A stretch of 64,000 nt of DNA from contig NZ_JASISQ010000004.1 of NCBI RefSeq assembly GCF_030063205.1, positions 124,001 through 188,000 on the forward strand, written 5' to 3'. Origin of the DNA: Arthrobacter antibioticus (GTDB lineage: Bacteria; Actinomycetota; Actinomycetes; Actinomycetales; Micrococcaceae). The position numbers and the translations under genes are program-made. The notes under the pieces were generated by a model that saw only the letters and a list, made by a program, of their open reading frames with translations, did no database searches and was not told the origin of the DNA. Shown here one piece after another: positions 17,386 through 26,132 of this stretch (position 1 is its first letter; every line of letters begins with the position of its first letter).

Positions 17386-19146
17386 TTACACTAGGAGCGA
17401 AGCGCCCGGAATAGCGTTGAGCAGGTCCTGCGTGTAGCGCTGCTTGGGGTTGTTGAAGACCTCGTCAGTGGAAGAAGCCTCCACCACACGGCCCGTCTGC
17501 ATCACTGTGACATGGTCCGCGATCTGGCGCACTACCGCCAAGTCGTGGGTAATAAACAAGTAGGTCAGGCCCAGCTCTTCCTGCAGTTCGTTCAGCAGGT
17601 TAAGCACCTGAGCCTGGACCAGAACATCCAACGCCGAGACGGCCTCGTCGCAGATGATCACATCCGGATTCAGCGCCAGAGCCCGCGCAATGGCAATGCG
17701 CTGACGCTGTCCACCAGAGAGCTCGTTCGGGTATCGATTCATAGCCGAGGTCGGCATCGACACCTGTTCCAACAGCTCGCGAACTTTCTTCTCCCGCGAC
17801 TTGGCATTACCAACTTTGTGGATCTTTAGCGGCTCTTCAATGGTCCGATAGATGTTGAACATCGGGTCCAATGAGCCATAAGGGTCCTGGAAGATGGGCT
17901 GCACACGCCGACGGAAGTTAAACAGGTCCTTGCCCTTGAGGCTATTGACCTCTACGCCTTCGAACAAGATCTTGCCCTCGGTGGGTGCCAGCAGGCTCAA
18001 AGCCATCTGCGCCACCGTTGACTTTCCCGAGCCCGACTCCCCCACGATCGCCATGGTGGTGCCGCGCTTAACGCTCAATGAAACGTTGTCGACGGCCTTG
18101 AAGTCAGTTGACTTACCCAGGGCCCCACGGAGCTTAAAGACCTTTGTGAGGTTTTTAATCTCCAGGAACGAATCTCCTGACGTGTCAGCCTGGATCGGCT
18201 CCGCCTTTTTCAAGGACGACGTCACGTGCCCGGCGGGTTCAACCGGGGTGCCGAGATCCTCTGCGGCCGCTGCCAGTGCGTCCTTTGCCTTCTGCGACTG
18301 CAGTCGCCGTGACGCCAATGACGGCGCGGAGTTAACCAGACGCTGCGTGTACGGGTGCTGCGGGTTGCGAAGGATTTCCAATGCGGGACCCGATTCAACC
18401 ACCTGCCCCTTGTACATGACCACAAGCTTTTCTGCACGCTCCGCGGCAAGACCGAGATCGTGTGTAATAAGTAGCACGGCCGTGCCCAACTCACTTGTCA
18501 TCCGGTCCAGGTGGTCCAGAATCTGCCGCTGCACCGTAACATCCAAGGCGGATGTAGGCTCATCGGCAATGAGCAGTCGCGGACGGCACGCCAGGCCAAT
18601 GGCGATCAAGGCCCGCTGACGCATACCGCCGGAAAACTCGTGCGGGTACTGCTTTGCTCGAGCTTCGGCGTCAGGCAATCCGGCCTCGGTGAGCACCTCT
18701 GCTACCCGTGCCTTGGAATCGGCCCCAGCCAAACCATTGGCTTGCAGTGTTTCCTTAACCTGAAAACCAATTTTCCACACTGGGTTCAGGTTGGACATGG
18801 GATCCTGAGGCACCATACCAATGGAGCTTCCGCGGAGTTCAACGATCCGCTTCGAGCTGGCTTTGGTGATGTCCTCACCATCAAAGATGATTTGACCGCC
18901 ACTCACCCGGCCATTGCTGGGCAGCAAACCAATCGCTGCCAGCGCCGTAGTCGATTTACCGGAGCCTGACTCGCCCACAATGGCCACAGTCTCACCGGGC
19001 ATGATCGTCAGATCTGCCTTGCGTACCGCATGTACGGGACCATTGGCAGTTTCAAAAGTGATGGCCAGATCCTTGATTTCAAGCAAGGGGACATCGGTTT
19101 CTTTGGCGGAACGTTTCACGTTCATGCCCTCGTCATTGGCTGACAT
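17386..19146 (-). CDS. oppD: Oligopeptide ABC transporter, fused double ATPase
   Basis: A single 586-residue chain with two ABC domains, equal to OppD plus OppF. Domain 1 (about residues 20-270) has [14 protein letters not shown]-like SGGMRQRALIA and [12 protein letters not shown]. Domain 2 (about 330-580) has GESGSGKST again, ELSGGQRQRIAIA and VIICDEAVSALD. Each has its C-terminal oligopeptide ABC extension. Start MSANDEG at 19146 lies four bases downstream of the oppC stop region. It powers the importer encoded by the three genes upstream. Fused OppDF is common in actinobacteria. Confidence 0.92.
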   Translation of the reverse strand: MSANDEGMNVKRSAKETDVPLLEIKDLAITFETANGPVHAVRKADLTIMPGETVAIVGESGSGKSTTALAAIGLLPSNGRVSGGQIIFDGEDITKASSKRIVELRGSSIGMVPQDPMSNLNPVWKIGFQVKETLQANGLAGADSKARVAEVLTEAGLPDAEARAKQYPHEFSGGMRQRALIAIGLACRPRLLIADEPTSALDVTVQRQILDHLDRMTSELGTAVLLITHDLGLAAERAEKLVVMYKGQVVESGPALEILRNPQHPYTQRLVNSAPSLASRRLQSQKAKDALAAAAEDLGTPVEPAGHVTSSLKKAEPIQADTSGDSFLEIKNLTKVFKLRGALGKSTDFKAVDNVSLSVKRGTTMAIVGESGSGKSTVAQMALSLLAPTEGKILFEGVEVNSLKGKDLFNFRRRVQPIFQDPYGSLDPMFNIYRTIEEPLKIHKVGNAKSREKKVRELLEQVSMPTSAMNRYPNELSGGQRQRIAIARALALNPDVIICDEAVSALDVLVQAQVLNLLNELQEELGLTYLFITHDLAVVRQIADHVTVMQTGRVVEASSTDEVFNNPKQRYTQDLLNAIPGASLLV

Positions 19147-19150
19147 ATGC

Positions 19151-20164
19151 TCACCGCTTCCTTGCTTTAGGATCAAGTGCATCACGCAAGGCATCGCCGA
19201 GCATGATGAAGCTCAAAACCGTGATCGAGAGTGCAACAGCTGGCCAGAGCAGTACTCCGGGGTTGTTGCGCACCTGGGGCTGCGCCGAAGCAATATCATT
19301 GCCCCACGACATGGTGGATGGCGGCAGACCCAAACTAAGGAACGACAGTGTTGCCTCGGCCACGATGAACGTGCCCAAGGAAATACTGGCAACCACAATA
19401 ATTGGTGCCAGCGAGTTTGGAAGTACGTGACGCATCAACGCCTTGAAACGGGACAGACCCAATGCCCTGGCTGCCGTGACGAAGTCCGCATTGCGGTTCT
19501 CCAACACAGCCCCACGGGTAATACGAGCAATTTGGGGCCACCCAAAGAGCACCAGAGCCACAACTACTGTCCACACACTCCGGTTATCACGGAAGGATGG
19601 CAACTGGTTGATAACAATGGCACCCAAGATCAATGGCAGTGCGAAGAAGATATCACCAAGTCGCGCCAGGATCATGTCCAACCAGCCACCATAGAAGCCA
19701 GCCAAAGCGCCCATGATTCCACCGATGATCAGCACACCAATGGTGGTGAAAACACCAACCATCAAGGATGCTCGGGTGCCGTAGATCATGCGTGAGTAAA
19801 CATCACAACCCTGCAGGGTAAACCCAAGGGGATGCCCTGATCTGGCTGGCTCTGACGAATTAGCCAAGGTGCAGTCGGTAGGTGAAACTTGAACAAAAAG
19901 TTGTGGGAAGAACGCCACAACAAGTACCAACAGGATCAAAATGGAGGAAATAAGAAATAGCGGCTGCTTACGCAAATTCCGCCAGGCGTCCGCCCAGAGG
20001 CTTAACGGAGCAGCAGTTTCATCGACATTGTCAATGGCTGCTAATGGAGTTTCCTCCAACGGGGCAACATAATGTTCAATGACACGGTGGGAGATTTTAC
20101 CCTGGCGTGGGGCGTCAACGGCCCGCTTCGTGGGGTCTTTATCGGGAGTCAGGTTCTCAGACAT
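19151..20164 (-). CDS. oppC: Oligopeptide ABC transporter permease C
   Basis: 337-residue inner-membrane permease. A 60-residue cytoplasmic N-terminus precedes the first helix, the OppC_N hallmark. The EAA-loop region (ENRNADFVTAARALGLSRFKALMRHVLPN) couples it to the ATPase. ATG 20164 is fixed by its 8-base overlap with the oppB stop. It forms the channel together with OppB. Confidence 0.92.
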   Translation of the reverse strand: MSENLTPDKDPTKRAVDAPRQGKISHRVIEHYVAPLEETPLAAIDNVDETAAPLSLWADAWRNLRKQPLFLISSILILLVLVVAFFPQLFVQVSPTDCTLANSSEPARSGHPLGFTLQGCDVYSRMIYGTRASLMVGVFTTIGVLIIGGIMGALAGFYGGWLDMILARLGDIFFALPLILGAIVINQLPSFRDNRSVWTVVVALVLFGWPQIARITRGAVLENRNADFVTAARALGLSRFKALMRHVLPNSLAPIIVVASISLGTFIVAEATLSFLSLGLPPSTMSWGNDIASAQPQVRNNPGVLLWPAVALSITVLSFIMLGDALRDALDPKARKR

Positions 20165-21083
20165 AACGAATCCTTGGGTCGAGCAGCGCATACAGAAGGT
20201 CCACAACGAGGTTGGCCACGACGAACACGATGACTAGGACGCCAACGACGGCAACCACCGTTGCACTTTCGCCCTTCAAGATGGCTTGATAGAGAAGGTT
20301 ACCAACACCGGGGACGTTGAAGATTCCCTCGGTGACAATGGCGCCACCCATGAGCCCACCCAAGTCGGCACCTAGGAAGGTGACCACCGGGATCAGCGAG
20401 TTGCGCAAAATATGAACCACAACCACACGACGTCGGCTAAGACCTTTTGCAGTGGCCGTACGGACGTAGTCAGCATTCATGTTTTCACTGACGGATGCCC
20501 GGGTTAGGCGGATGACGTAGGCCAATGAAACTAGGCCTAGGACCAAGGCCGGCAAGACCAGTTCGTTCCACGGCGCGGTACCTGTCACGGTGGGACGGGC
20601 CCAACCGAGTTGGACACCAATTACCAGCTGCAGGACGAAGCCCAAAACAAAGGTGGGCACCGCAATAACAACCAAGGAAGCTACAAGGACGGTGCTGTCA
20701 AACAGCTTGCCCTTGCGAAGACCGGCAATGACACCAAAAAATACGCCAAAGATTGCTTCGAATGCCAGAGCCATGATGGCCAGACGTGCCGTGACGGGAT
20801 AGGCACGGCCAATAACTGCCGCAACCTCCTGACCGGAGAAAGTTTGACCAAGGTTAAGTGTTACAAGATTTTTCAAATAAAGGCCATATTGCACCCAAAA
20901 TGGTTGGTCAAGGTTGTACTGGGCACGCAAGGCAGCTTCCACGGCCGGGGCCATGGGCTTGCCACCTGAGAGCGCCGCAATAGGGTCCCCAGGTGTTGCG
21001 AAAACAAGAAAATACACCAACAAAGTGGCGCCAAAAAAGACTGGAATCAGCTGCAGGAAGCGGCGGAAAGTGAACATCAGCAT
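20157..21083 (-). CDS. oppB: Oligopeptide ABC transporter permease B
   Basis: 308-residue permease with the conserved OppB start (MFTFRRFLQLIPVFFGATLLVYFLV), a large loop, and the EAA-type motif NADYVRTATAKGLSRRRVV before the last helices. The start at 21083 has GAGAGGTG eight bases upstream; the longer frame to 21107 has none. It ends LLDPRIRYV, typical for the family. Confidence 0.92.
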   Translation of the reverse strand: MLMFTFRRFLQLIPVFFGATLLVYFLVFATPGDPIAALSGGKPMAPAVEAALRAQYNLDQPFWVQYGLYLKNLVTLNLGQTFSGQEVAAVIGRAYPVTARLAIMALAFEAIFGVFFGVIAGLRKGKLFDSTVLVASLVVIAVPTFVLGFVLQLVIGVQLGWARPTVTGTAPWNELVLPALVLGLVSLAYVIRLTRASVSENMNADYVRTATAKGLSRRRVVVVHILRNSLIPVVTFLGADLGGLMGGAIVTEGIFNVPGVGNLLYQAILKGESATVVAVVGVLVIVFVVANLVVDLLYALLDPRIRYV

Positions 21084-21289
21084 TGAAGTGTCACCTCTCG
21101 CCAGCATTCAGTTAGCAAAACGTTCATTATATTACCTGTTCGGATAGTGGTCGGTACAGGGTACCGAGCGGGATCCACCGCAATGATCTGCACGGATGGA
21201 ACATACTTCCTTCTTTCTCGCGCAAACACAATGGGGCCCCGGCCCAAAGGCCGGGTCCCCATTGTTACGCCGCGGCAGTAATTACTAAA

Positions 21290-22927
21290 TTACTTGGCGG
21301 TCACATTGTAGTACAGGGGAACGCCGTTCCAGCCGAACTCTACATTGTTGACGTTGTTGCTCCATACGCCCTGAACAGCCTGGTACCACAGGGGTACAAC
21401 CGGCAGGTCCTTGAGCAGGATTTCCTGGGCTTCGTTGAAGATCTTGTTACCGTCTTCAACGCTTGTTGCGGCCAGGCCTTCAGCCAACTTGTCATCAAAT
21501 GCCTTGTTGGAGTAGTTACCATCGTTTGAACCAGCTCCGGTGGCGTACAGCGGGCCAAGGAAGTTGAACAGTGACGGGTAATCTGCCTGCCAGCCGGCAC
21601 GTGATGCACCGGTCAGCTTCTTGGAGTTCACCAGGGCACGCATCTCCTTGAAGGAGGTGACGGGGTTGAGCTCAGCCTTGATGCCCAAGTTCGTGGCAAT
21701 CTGGTTGGCCATAGCCGTGATGTATTCCTTGTTACCGGCACCGTCCACGTTGGAGGTAACGGTGAAGACCTTATCTGCGGGCCAGGGAGTAATGGCGTCA
21801 GCCTTCTGCCACAGTTCCTTGGCCTTGGCAGCATCAAACTTCAGGACATCGCTGCCCTTCAGAGCGGCTTCATAACCATCCAAAACGGGTGAGGTGAACT
21901 CCGTGGCAACCTTCTTGTTACCGTAGAAGATCTTGTCGATGATCTGCTGGCGATCAATGGCCATGGAGATTGCCTGACGGCGCAGAATGCCGGCTTCACC
22001 TTCAAATTCAGGAAGGTAGCTCGGGATGACCATTGTTGCGTTACCAGCGTAAGGCTGGTTAACGAAGCGGCCTTCAAAGTCCTGCTTGAAGTTCGGCAGG
22101 CTGCTCGGCGGAACCTGGTCCAGGACATCCAACGTGTCAGACTGAACGCTGGTGTACGCAGCATCAAAGTTAGTGAAGATTGAGAACGTCACGCCACCAT
22201 TTTTAGCCTTGCGCGGTCCGTCATAGTTCTCGTTAGGCACCAATGCGATGCTGACGTCATGCTTCCAGCCGCCTTCAGCCAACTTGTAGGGGCCGGTTCC
22301 AACAGGGTTCTCGCCGAAGGCCGCGGTATCTGCATAAGCAGACTCGGGCAGCGGGTAGAACGCCGTGTAGCCAAGACGCAAGGGGAAGTCAGATTCAGGC
22401 TGGTTCAGCTCGACTGTGAAGGTGCTGTCATCAACAACCTTCAAGCCTTCCATGGTTTCTTCGGTAGCGCCTTCTGCGCTGACCTTGTCGTAGCCCTTGA
22501 TGGACTCGAAGAAGTAGCTGTTCAACTGAGCGTTCTTAGCAGCCGCACCGAAGTTCCAAGCGTCAACAAAGTTCTTGGCCGTTACCGGGGTACCGTCGCT
22601 GAACTTCTTATCAGTCTTGATTTTGATGGTGTAGTTCTGAGAATCTTTAGTCTCGATGGAGTCTGCGATCTCATTAACGATCTGACCCTTAACGTCATAG
22701 CTGACCAAGCCAGAGAAAAGCAGGTCCATAACTCGTCCGCCACCAACTTCGTTGGTGTTGGCGGGGAGCAGCCCGTTGCCAGGCTCGGTGCTGTTAGCTG
22801 TAATAACCTTGCTGGTATCGCCGCCGGCATTGCTGCCACCGTCACCTGCGCCGCCGCCACATGCCGTGAGGGACATAGCCAAAACGGCTACGATTCCCAG
22901 TGCCTTGGAAGTGCGTGTGAAACGCAT
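21290..22927 (-). CDS. oppA: Oligopeptide-type ABC transporter substrate-binding lipoprotein
   Basis: 545-residue SBP_bac_5 protein and first gene of the importer operon. The signal ends in a lipobox with Cys23 (SLTAC). Family marks include GGRVMDLLFSGLVSYD, KKFSDGTPVTAKNFVDAW, the GTGPYKL turn, and the C-terminal LPVVPLWYQ. The ligand is probably a peptide; other class C ligands such as nickel or heme peptides cannot be excluded. The 180-base gap to oppB is longer than the other gaps in the operon. Confidence 0.92.
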   Translation of the reverse strand: MRFTRTSKALGIVAVLAMSLTACGGGAGDGGSNAGGDTSKVITANSTEPGNGLLPANTNEVGGGRVMDLLFSGLVSYDVKGQIVNEIADSIETKDSQNYTIKIKTDKKFSDGTPVTAKNFVDAWNFGAAAKNAQLNSYFFESIKGYDKVSAEGATEETMEGLKVVDDSTFTVELNQPESDFPLRLGYTAFYPLPESAYADTAAFGENPVGTGPYKLAEGGWKHDVSIALVPNENYDGPRKAKNGGVTFSIFTNFDAAYTSVQSDTLDVLDQVPPSSLPNFKQDFEGRFVNQPYAGNATMVIPSYLPEFEGEAGILRRQAISMAIDRQQIIDKIFYGNKKVATEFTSPVLDGYEAALKGSDVLKFDAAKAKELWQKADAITPWPADKVFTVTSNVDGAGNKEYITAMANQIATNLGIKAELNPVTSFKEMRALVNSKKLTGASRAGWQADYPSLFNFLGPLYATGAGSNDGNYSNKAFDDKLAEGLAATSVEDGNKIFNEAQEILLKDLPVVPLWYQAVQGVWSNNVNNVEFGWNGVPLYYNVTAK

Positions 22928-23029
22928 TCCGCCTCCTTGATTTTCTAATGGTTTCGAGTGGAATCATGAAAACCGCATACATTTCAGGTTCGCCATCGAA
23001 CCCCGCAGTGTTCCAACTCATACCCCACA

Positions 23030-23060
23030 ATCTTAGTCATGAAATATTACTTGCAAGTAA
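23030..23060 (-). promoter_or_regulatory. Putative oppA promoter with overlapping palindrome
   Basis: On the minus strand TTGCAA (23056-23051) and TAAGAT (23035-23030) could be -35 and -10 boxes 15 bases apart. The -35 is the core of the perfect 14-base palindrome TTACTTGCAAGTAA (23047-23060), a likely operator. Confidence 0.4.
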
Positions 23061-23110
23061 GCCAGGGCACATTTTGGGAAGATCTTTACCGAGATGAGAC
23101 TTTAGACACA

Positions 23111-23144
23111 AGAGTCCGCCCCGGTTTCTACCGGGACGGACTCT
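23111..23144. terminator. typA terminator hairpin
   Basis: AGAGTCCG and CGGACTCT (23111-23118, 23137-23144) with inner CCCGG/CCGGG pairing and a loop TTTCTA. It lies 37 bases after the typA stop on the minus strand. Confidence 0.75.
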
Positions 23145-23180
23145 TATAGGGGAGCAATAAAACCGTTTACACGGGTGAGG

Positions 23181-25097
23181 CTATGACTTGGCGCGGGCGC
23201 GGAACGCCTTGGCGCGGTCACCGGCGTCCAAGATGAGTTTCCGGATGCGGATTGCTTCCGGGGTAACCTCAACGCACTCGTCTTCGCGAGCGAATTCGAG
23301 GGATTCTTCAAGGGTCAGGTTGCGCGGCGGGGTCATGTTCTCGAAGGTGTCCGAGGAGGCTGCACGCATGTTGGTGAGCTGCTTCTCCTTGGTGATGTTC
23401 ACGTCCATGTCATCGGAACGGGAGTTCTCGCCAACGATCATGCCTTCGTAAACCTCCGACGTGGGCTGCACGAAGAAGTTCATGCGTTCCTGGAGTTTGA
23501 TCATCGCGAACGGGGTGACAACCCCTGAGCGGTCAGCCACGATGGAACCGTTATTGCGGTATTCGATGGAGCCGTGCCACTGCTCGTAGCCCTCGGCCAG
23601 CGAGGAAGCGATACCGGCACCGCGGGTATCTGTCATGAAGCGGGTGCGGAACCCGATCAGGCCACGGGCCGGAACGATGAATTCCATACGGCACCAGCCG
23701 GTGCCGTGGTTGGCCATGTTAACCATGCGGCCCTTGCGAGCTGCCATGAGCTGAGTGACGCCGCCCAAGTACTCTTCGGGTACGTCGATGGTCATGTGGT
23801 CCATCGGCTCGTGGGTCTTGCCGTCAACCTGAATGGTCACAACCTGCGGCTTGCCCACGGTCAACTCGAAGCCTTCGCGACGCATCTGCTCAACGAGGAT
23901 GGACAGAGCCAATTCGCCACGGCCCTGAACTTCCCAAGCATCTGGACGCGCGGTCGGGAAAACCTTCAAGGAAACGTTGCCGATCAGTTCCTTGTCAAGG
24001 CGATCCTTGACCTGGCGGGCAGTGACTTTGGCGCCCTTTACCCGTCCGGCCAGCGGTGAAGTGTTGATACCGATGGTCATGGAGATAGCCGGCGGGTCAA
24101 CCGTGATTAGCGGCAGCGGCTGCGGGTTTTCCAGATCGGTCAGGGTCTCACCAATGGTGATGTCTTCAATACCGGCAACGGCCACGATCTCGCCGGGGCC
24201 AGCAGACTCCGCAGGCACACGGGTCAGCGCCTGGGTTGCCAGTAGTTCGGTGATCTTGACGGGCTTGATGGTGCCATCGGCACGCGCCCAGGCAACGGTC
24301 TGGCCCTTGCGCAGGGTGCCGTTGAAGATACGCAGAAGAGCCAAGCGGCCCAGGAAGGGGGAAGCGTCAAGGTTGGTGACGTGCGCCTGCAGGACACCTT
24401 CCGGGTTGTAGGTGGGTGCGGGGATGTGCTCGATGATGGTCTTGAACAGCGGCTCAAGATTGTCACAGTCAGGGGCGGCACCGTTTTCGGGCTGATTCAA
24501 GGAGGCGCGGCCCAGTTTGCCGGATGCGTAAACAACCGGAACATTCAGAACGGCGTCGAGGTCAAGGTCTGGAACTTCATCAACCATGTCAGAGGCGAGG
24601 CCCAGCAGCAGGTCCATGGACTCCGCAACAACTTCATCGATGCGAGCATCGGGGCGGTCTGTCTTGTTGACCAACAAAATTACGGGAAGCTTCGCGGCCA
24701 GTGCCTTACGCAGCACAAAGCGGGTCTGCGGCAGCGGTCCCTCAGAGGCATCCACGAGCAGAACAACACCGTCAACCATGGACAGTCCACGCTCAACTTC
24801 GCCACCGAAGTCGGCGTGGCCGGGCGTGTCAATGACGTTGATGGTCATGATTTCACCGTTGGCTGACGGGCCGTTGTAGGCAACCGTGGTGTTCTTGGCC
24901 AAGATGGTGATGCCCTTTTCGCGCTCCAAGTCACCGGAGTCCATGACGCGCTCAGCAACATTGCCGTGTTCGGCGAATGAGTGCGTTTGCTTGAGCATGG
25001 CGTCGACCAGTGTGGTCTTGCCATGGTCAACGTGCGCCACAATGGCGACGTTGCGCAGGTCATTGCGCGAGGCTGTGTTGAGAGAAAGATCGCTCAT
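23181..25097 (-). CDS. typA: Ribosome-associated GTPase TypA/BipA
   Basis: 638-residue translational GTPase related to EF-G. It binds the ribosome and helps growth under stress and cold. The G motifs are intact: AHVDHGKTT (G1), the EREKGITI switch, DTPGHADFGGEV (G3) and VNKTDRPDAR (G4). Domain II, domain V and the TypA-specific C-terminus (ITKEKQLTNMRAA) follow. In mycobacteria typA sits next to lpqW and near mshB, and the same neighbours are seen here. Confidence 0.95.
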   Translation of the reverse strand: MSDLSLNTASRNDLRNVAIVAHVDHGKTTLVDAMLKQTHSFAEHGNVAERVMDSGDLEREKGITILAKNTTVAYNGPSANGEIMTINVIDTPGHADFGGEVERGLSMVDGVVLLVDASEGPLPQTRFVLRKALAAKLPVILLVNKTDRPDARIDEVVAESMDLLLGLASDMVDEVPDLDLDAVLNVPVVYASGKLGRASLNQPENGAAPDCDNLEPLFKTIIEHIPAPTYNPEGVLQAHVTNLDASPFLGRLALLRIFNGTLRKGQTVAWARADGTIKPVKITELLATQALTRVPAESAGPGEIVAVAGIEDITIGETLTDLENPQPLPLITVDPPAISMTIGINTSPLAGRVKGAKVTARQVKDRLDKELIGNVSLKVFPTARPDAWEVQGRGELALSILVEQMRREGFELTVGKPQVVTIQVDGKTHEPMDHMTIDVPEEYLGGVTQLMAARKGRMVNMANHGTGWCRMEFIVPARGLIGFRTRFMTDTRGAGIASSLAEGYEQWHGSIEYRNNGSIVADRSGVVTPFAMIKLQERMNFFVQPTSEVYEGMIVGENSRSDDMDVNITKEKQLTNMRAASSDTFENMTPPRNLTLEESLEFAREDECVEVTPEAIRIRKLILDAGDRAKAFRARAKS

Positions 25098-25187
25098 GGA
25101 TGAAGACTCGTTTCAGTTGGGCCCGGCTGCAGGCCCGGAAGGGCTAAAGCAGAAAGTCACATTGATAATTGGCCGTGGAGAATCGGC

Positions 25188-25216
25188 AGATAACACCATT
25201 CTAGTCGTACTGACAA
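25188..25216 (-). promoter_or_regulatory. Possible typA promoter
   Basis: On the minus strand TTGTCA (25216-25211) and TTATCT (25193-25188) are 17 bases apart, about 90 bases before the typA start. Spacing is ideal but the -10 match is weak. Apart from this and the hairpin at 25323 the region 25098-25415 shows nothing else. Confidence 0.35.
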
Positions 25217-25322
25217 ATACGGCCTCCCCACTTTATCCCATAATTGGCCTAATTTTTGCCATCTGGGCACTTCTTCCTTCCTCCAATGTCCGCCTGGCCC
25301 CGGTTTTTAGCACTTATAGAAC

Positions 25323-25367
25323 GACGGCGGTGGGTAAGTTTCGTGATGAAACTCACCCACCGCCGTC
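25323..25367. terminator. Terminator hairpin upstream of typA
   Basis: GACGGCGGTGGGT and its complement ACCCACCGCCGTC, extended inward by AGTTTC/GAAACT with one bulge on each side. It lies about 50 bases after the stop of the 25416-26066 gene and separates it from typA. Confidence 0.8.
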
Positions 25368-25415
25368 TTACTTCATGGACTTCGGTGAGAGAAGAAGAGC
25401 TTTGAAGTTCATCCG

Positions 25416-26066
25416 TTATGGAAGCCGGGCAAACTTTCCGCGCACCACTTCGCCGGGTCGCTGATCTGCGGGTATCTCCGAGACGGTGAGCTGGCCGTCA
25501 TCGGTGAGCGGCAACGCGGCGAGTTGATGAGTGCCGTCAGTATTCACTTTAATATTGGCAACAACAGGCTCGGCCCCAAGCTTCCAGCACTGGGCAACAA
25601 TTACCCCTTCACCGGCCGTGGCTGCATCCGCAACGGCACCATCAACAACTTGTTCAACAAACTCCAGAAGGTCAGCGTCTTCAAGCAAGGGTAGGCAGAC
25701 GTATTCACTCATGGGCTGCAGAAAAATTGCCGCCCGCGCCCCTACCGCCTCCACGACGTAGGTGGGAAGTGCCGACTGGGGACCGACCCGAATCACCTGG
25801 TACCAGGTATGTGCACTGGCGAGGATCCTGGCGATGACTTCGGCATCACCTTGCAAAATGATCTCTTCGCCATCTCGCTGGAGGGAATCCCTGATGTTCA
25901 GAGTTCCCATTCCTGCGCGGATCAGGTCACTGTCCTCGGGAATTTCAGCCAAGTTCAGAACCTTGCGACTCTGATCGATTTCTGCTCCCGCGTTGAAAGA
26001 CATCAAAGCAAGAATTTCGTGGCTGGTGATGCGGTAGGCGCTCTCGGGAAGATCTGAGATGTTCAT
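25416..26066 (-). CDS. Hypothetical protein paired with a WXG100-like gene
   Basis: 216 residues, soluble, acidic, without signal peptide or membrane helix. MNISDLPESAYRITSHEILALMSFNAGAEI begins the chain; AAAGGAACCC precedes the ATG. The overall look (DEVIARILASAHTWYQVIRVG-like middle, then VVEAVGARAAIFLQP) recalls EspG-type chaperones of ESX substrates or other ESX-linked cytosolic proteins, but I cannot assign a family. It follows the WXG100-like gene by 65 bases on the same strand and is probably co-transcribed. Confidence 0.65.
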   Translation of the reverse strand: MNISDLPESAYRITSHEILALMSFNAGAEIDQSRKVLNLAEIPEDSDLIRAGMGTLNIRDSLQRDGEEIILQGDAEVIARILASAHTWYQVIRVGPQSALPTYVVEAVGARAAIFLQPMSEYVCLPLLEDADLLEFVEQVVDGAVADAATAGEGVIVAQCWKLGAEPVVANIKVNTDGTHQLAALPLTDDGQLTVSEIPADQRPGEVVRGKFARLP

Positions 26067-26100
26067 GGGTTCCTTTTCATTGGCTTCTTTAGCTTCTAGC

Positions 26101-26132
26101 TACTGGGGCTTCGAGCTACTGGGGCTTCGAGC
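26101..26132 (+). repeat. 16-bp tandem duplication
   Basis: TACTGGGGCTTCGAGC occurs twice in direct tandem (26101-26116 and 26117-26132), immediately after the stop of the WXG100-like gene and before the start of its partner. Confidence 0.9.

Noticed and set aside
16379-17437. 352-codon plus-strand ORF opposite mshB
   Set aside because: It is the antisense shadow of mshB, rich in Cys, Gly, His and Ser in a way that is not protein-like, and mshB itself is unambiguous.
18914-19795. 293-codon plus-strand ORF opposite oppC and the ATPase gene
   Set aside because: It crosses two well-identified genes on the other strand and has low-complexity polar composition without motifs.
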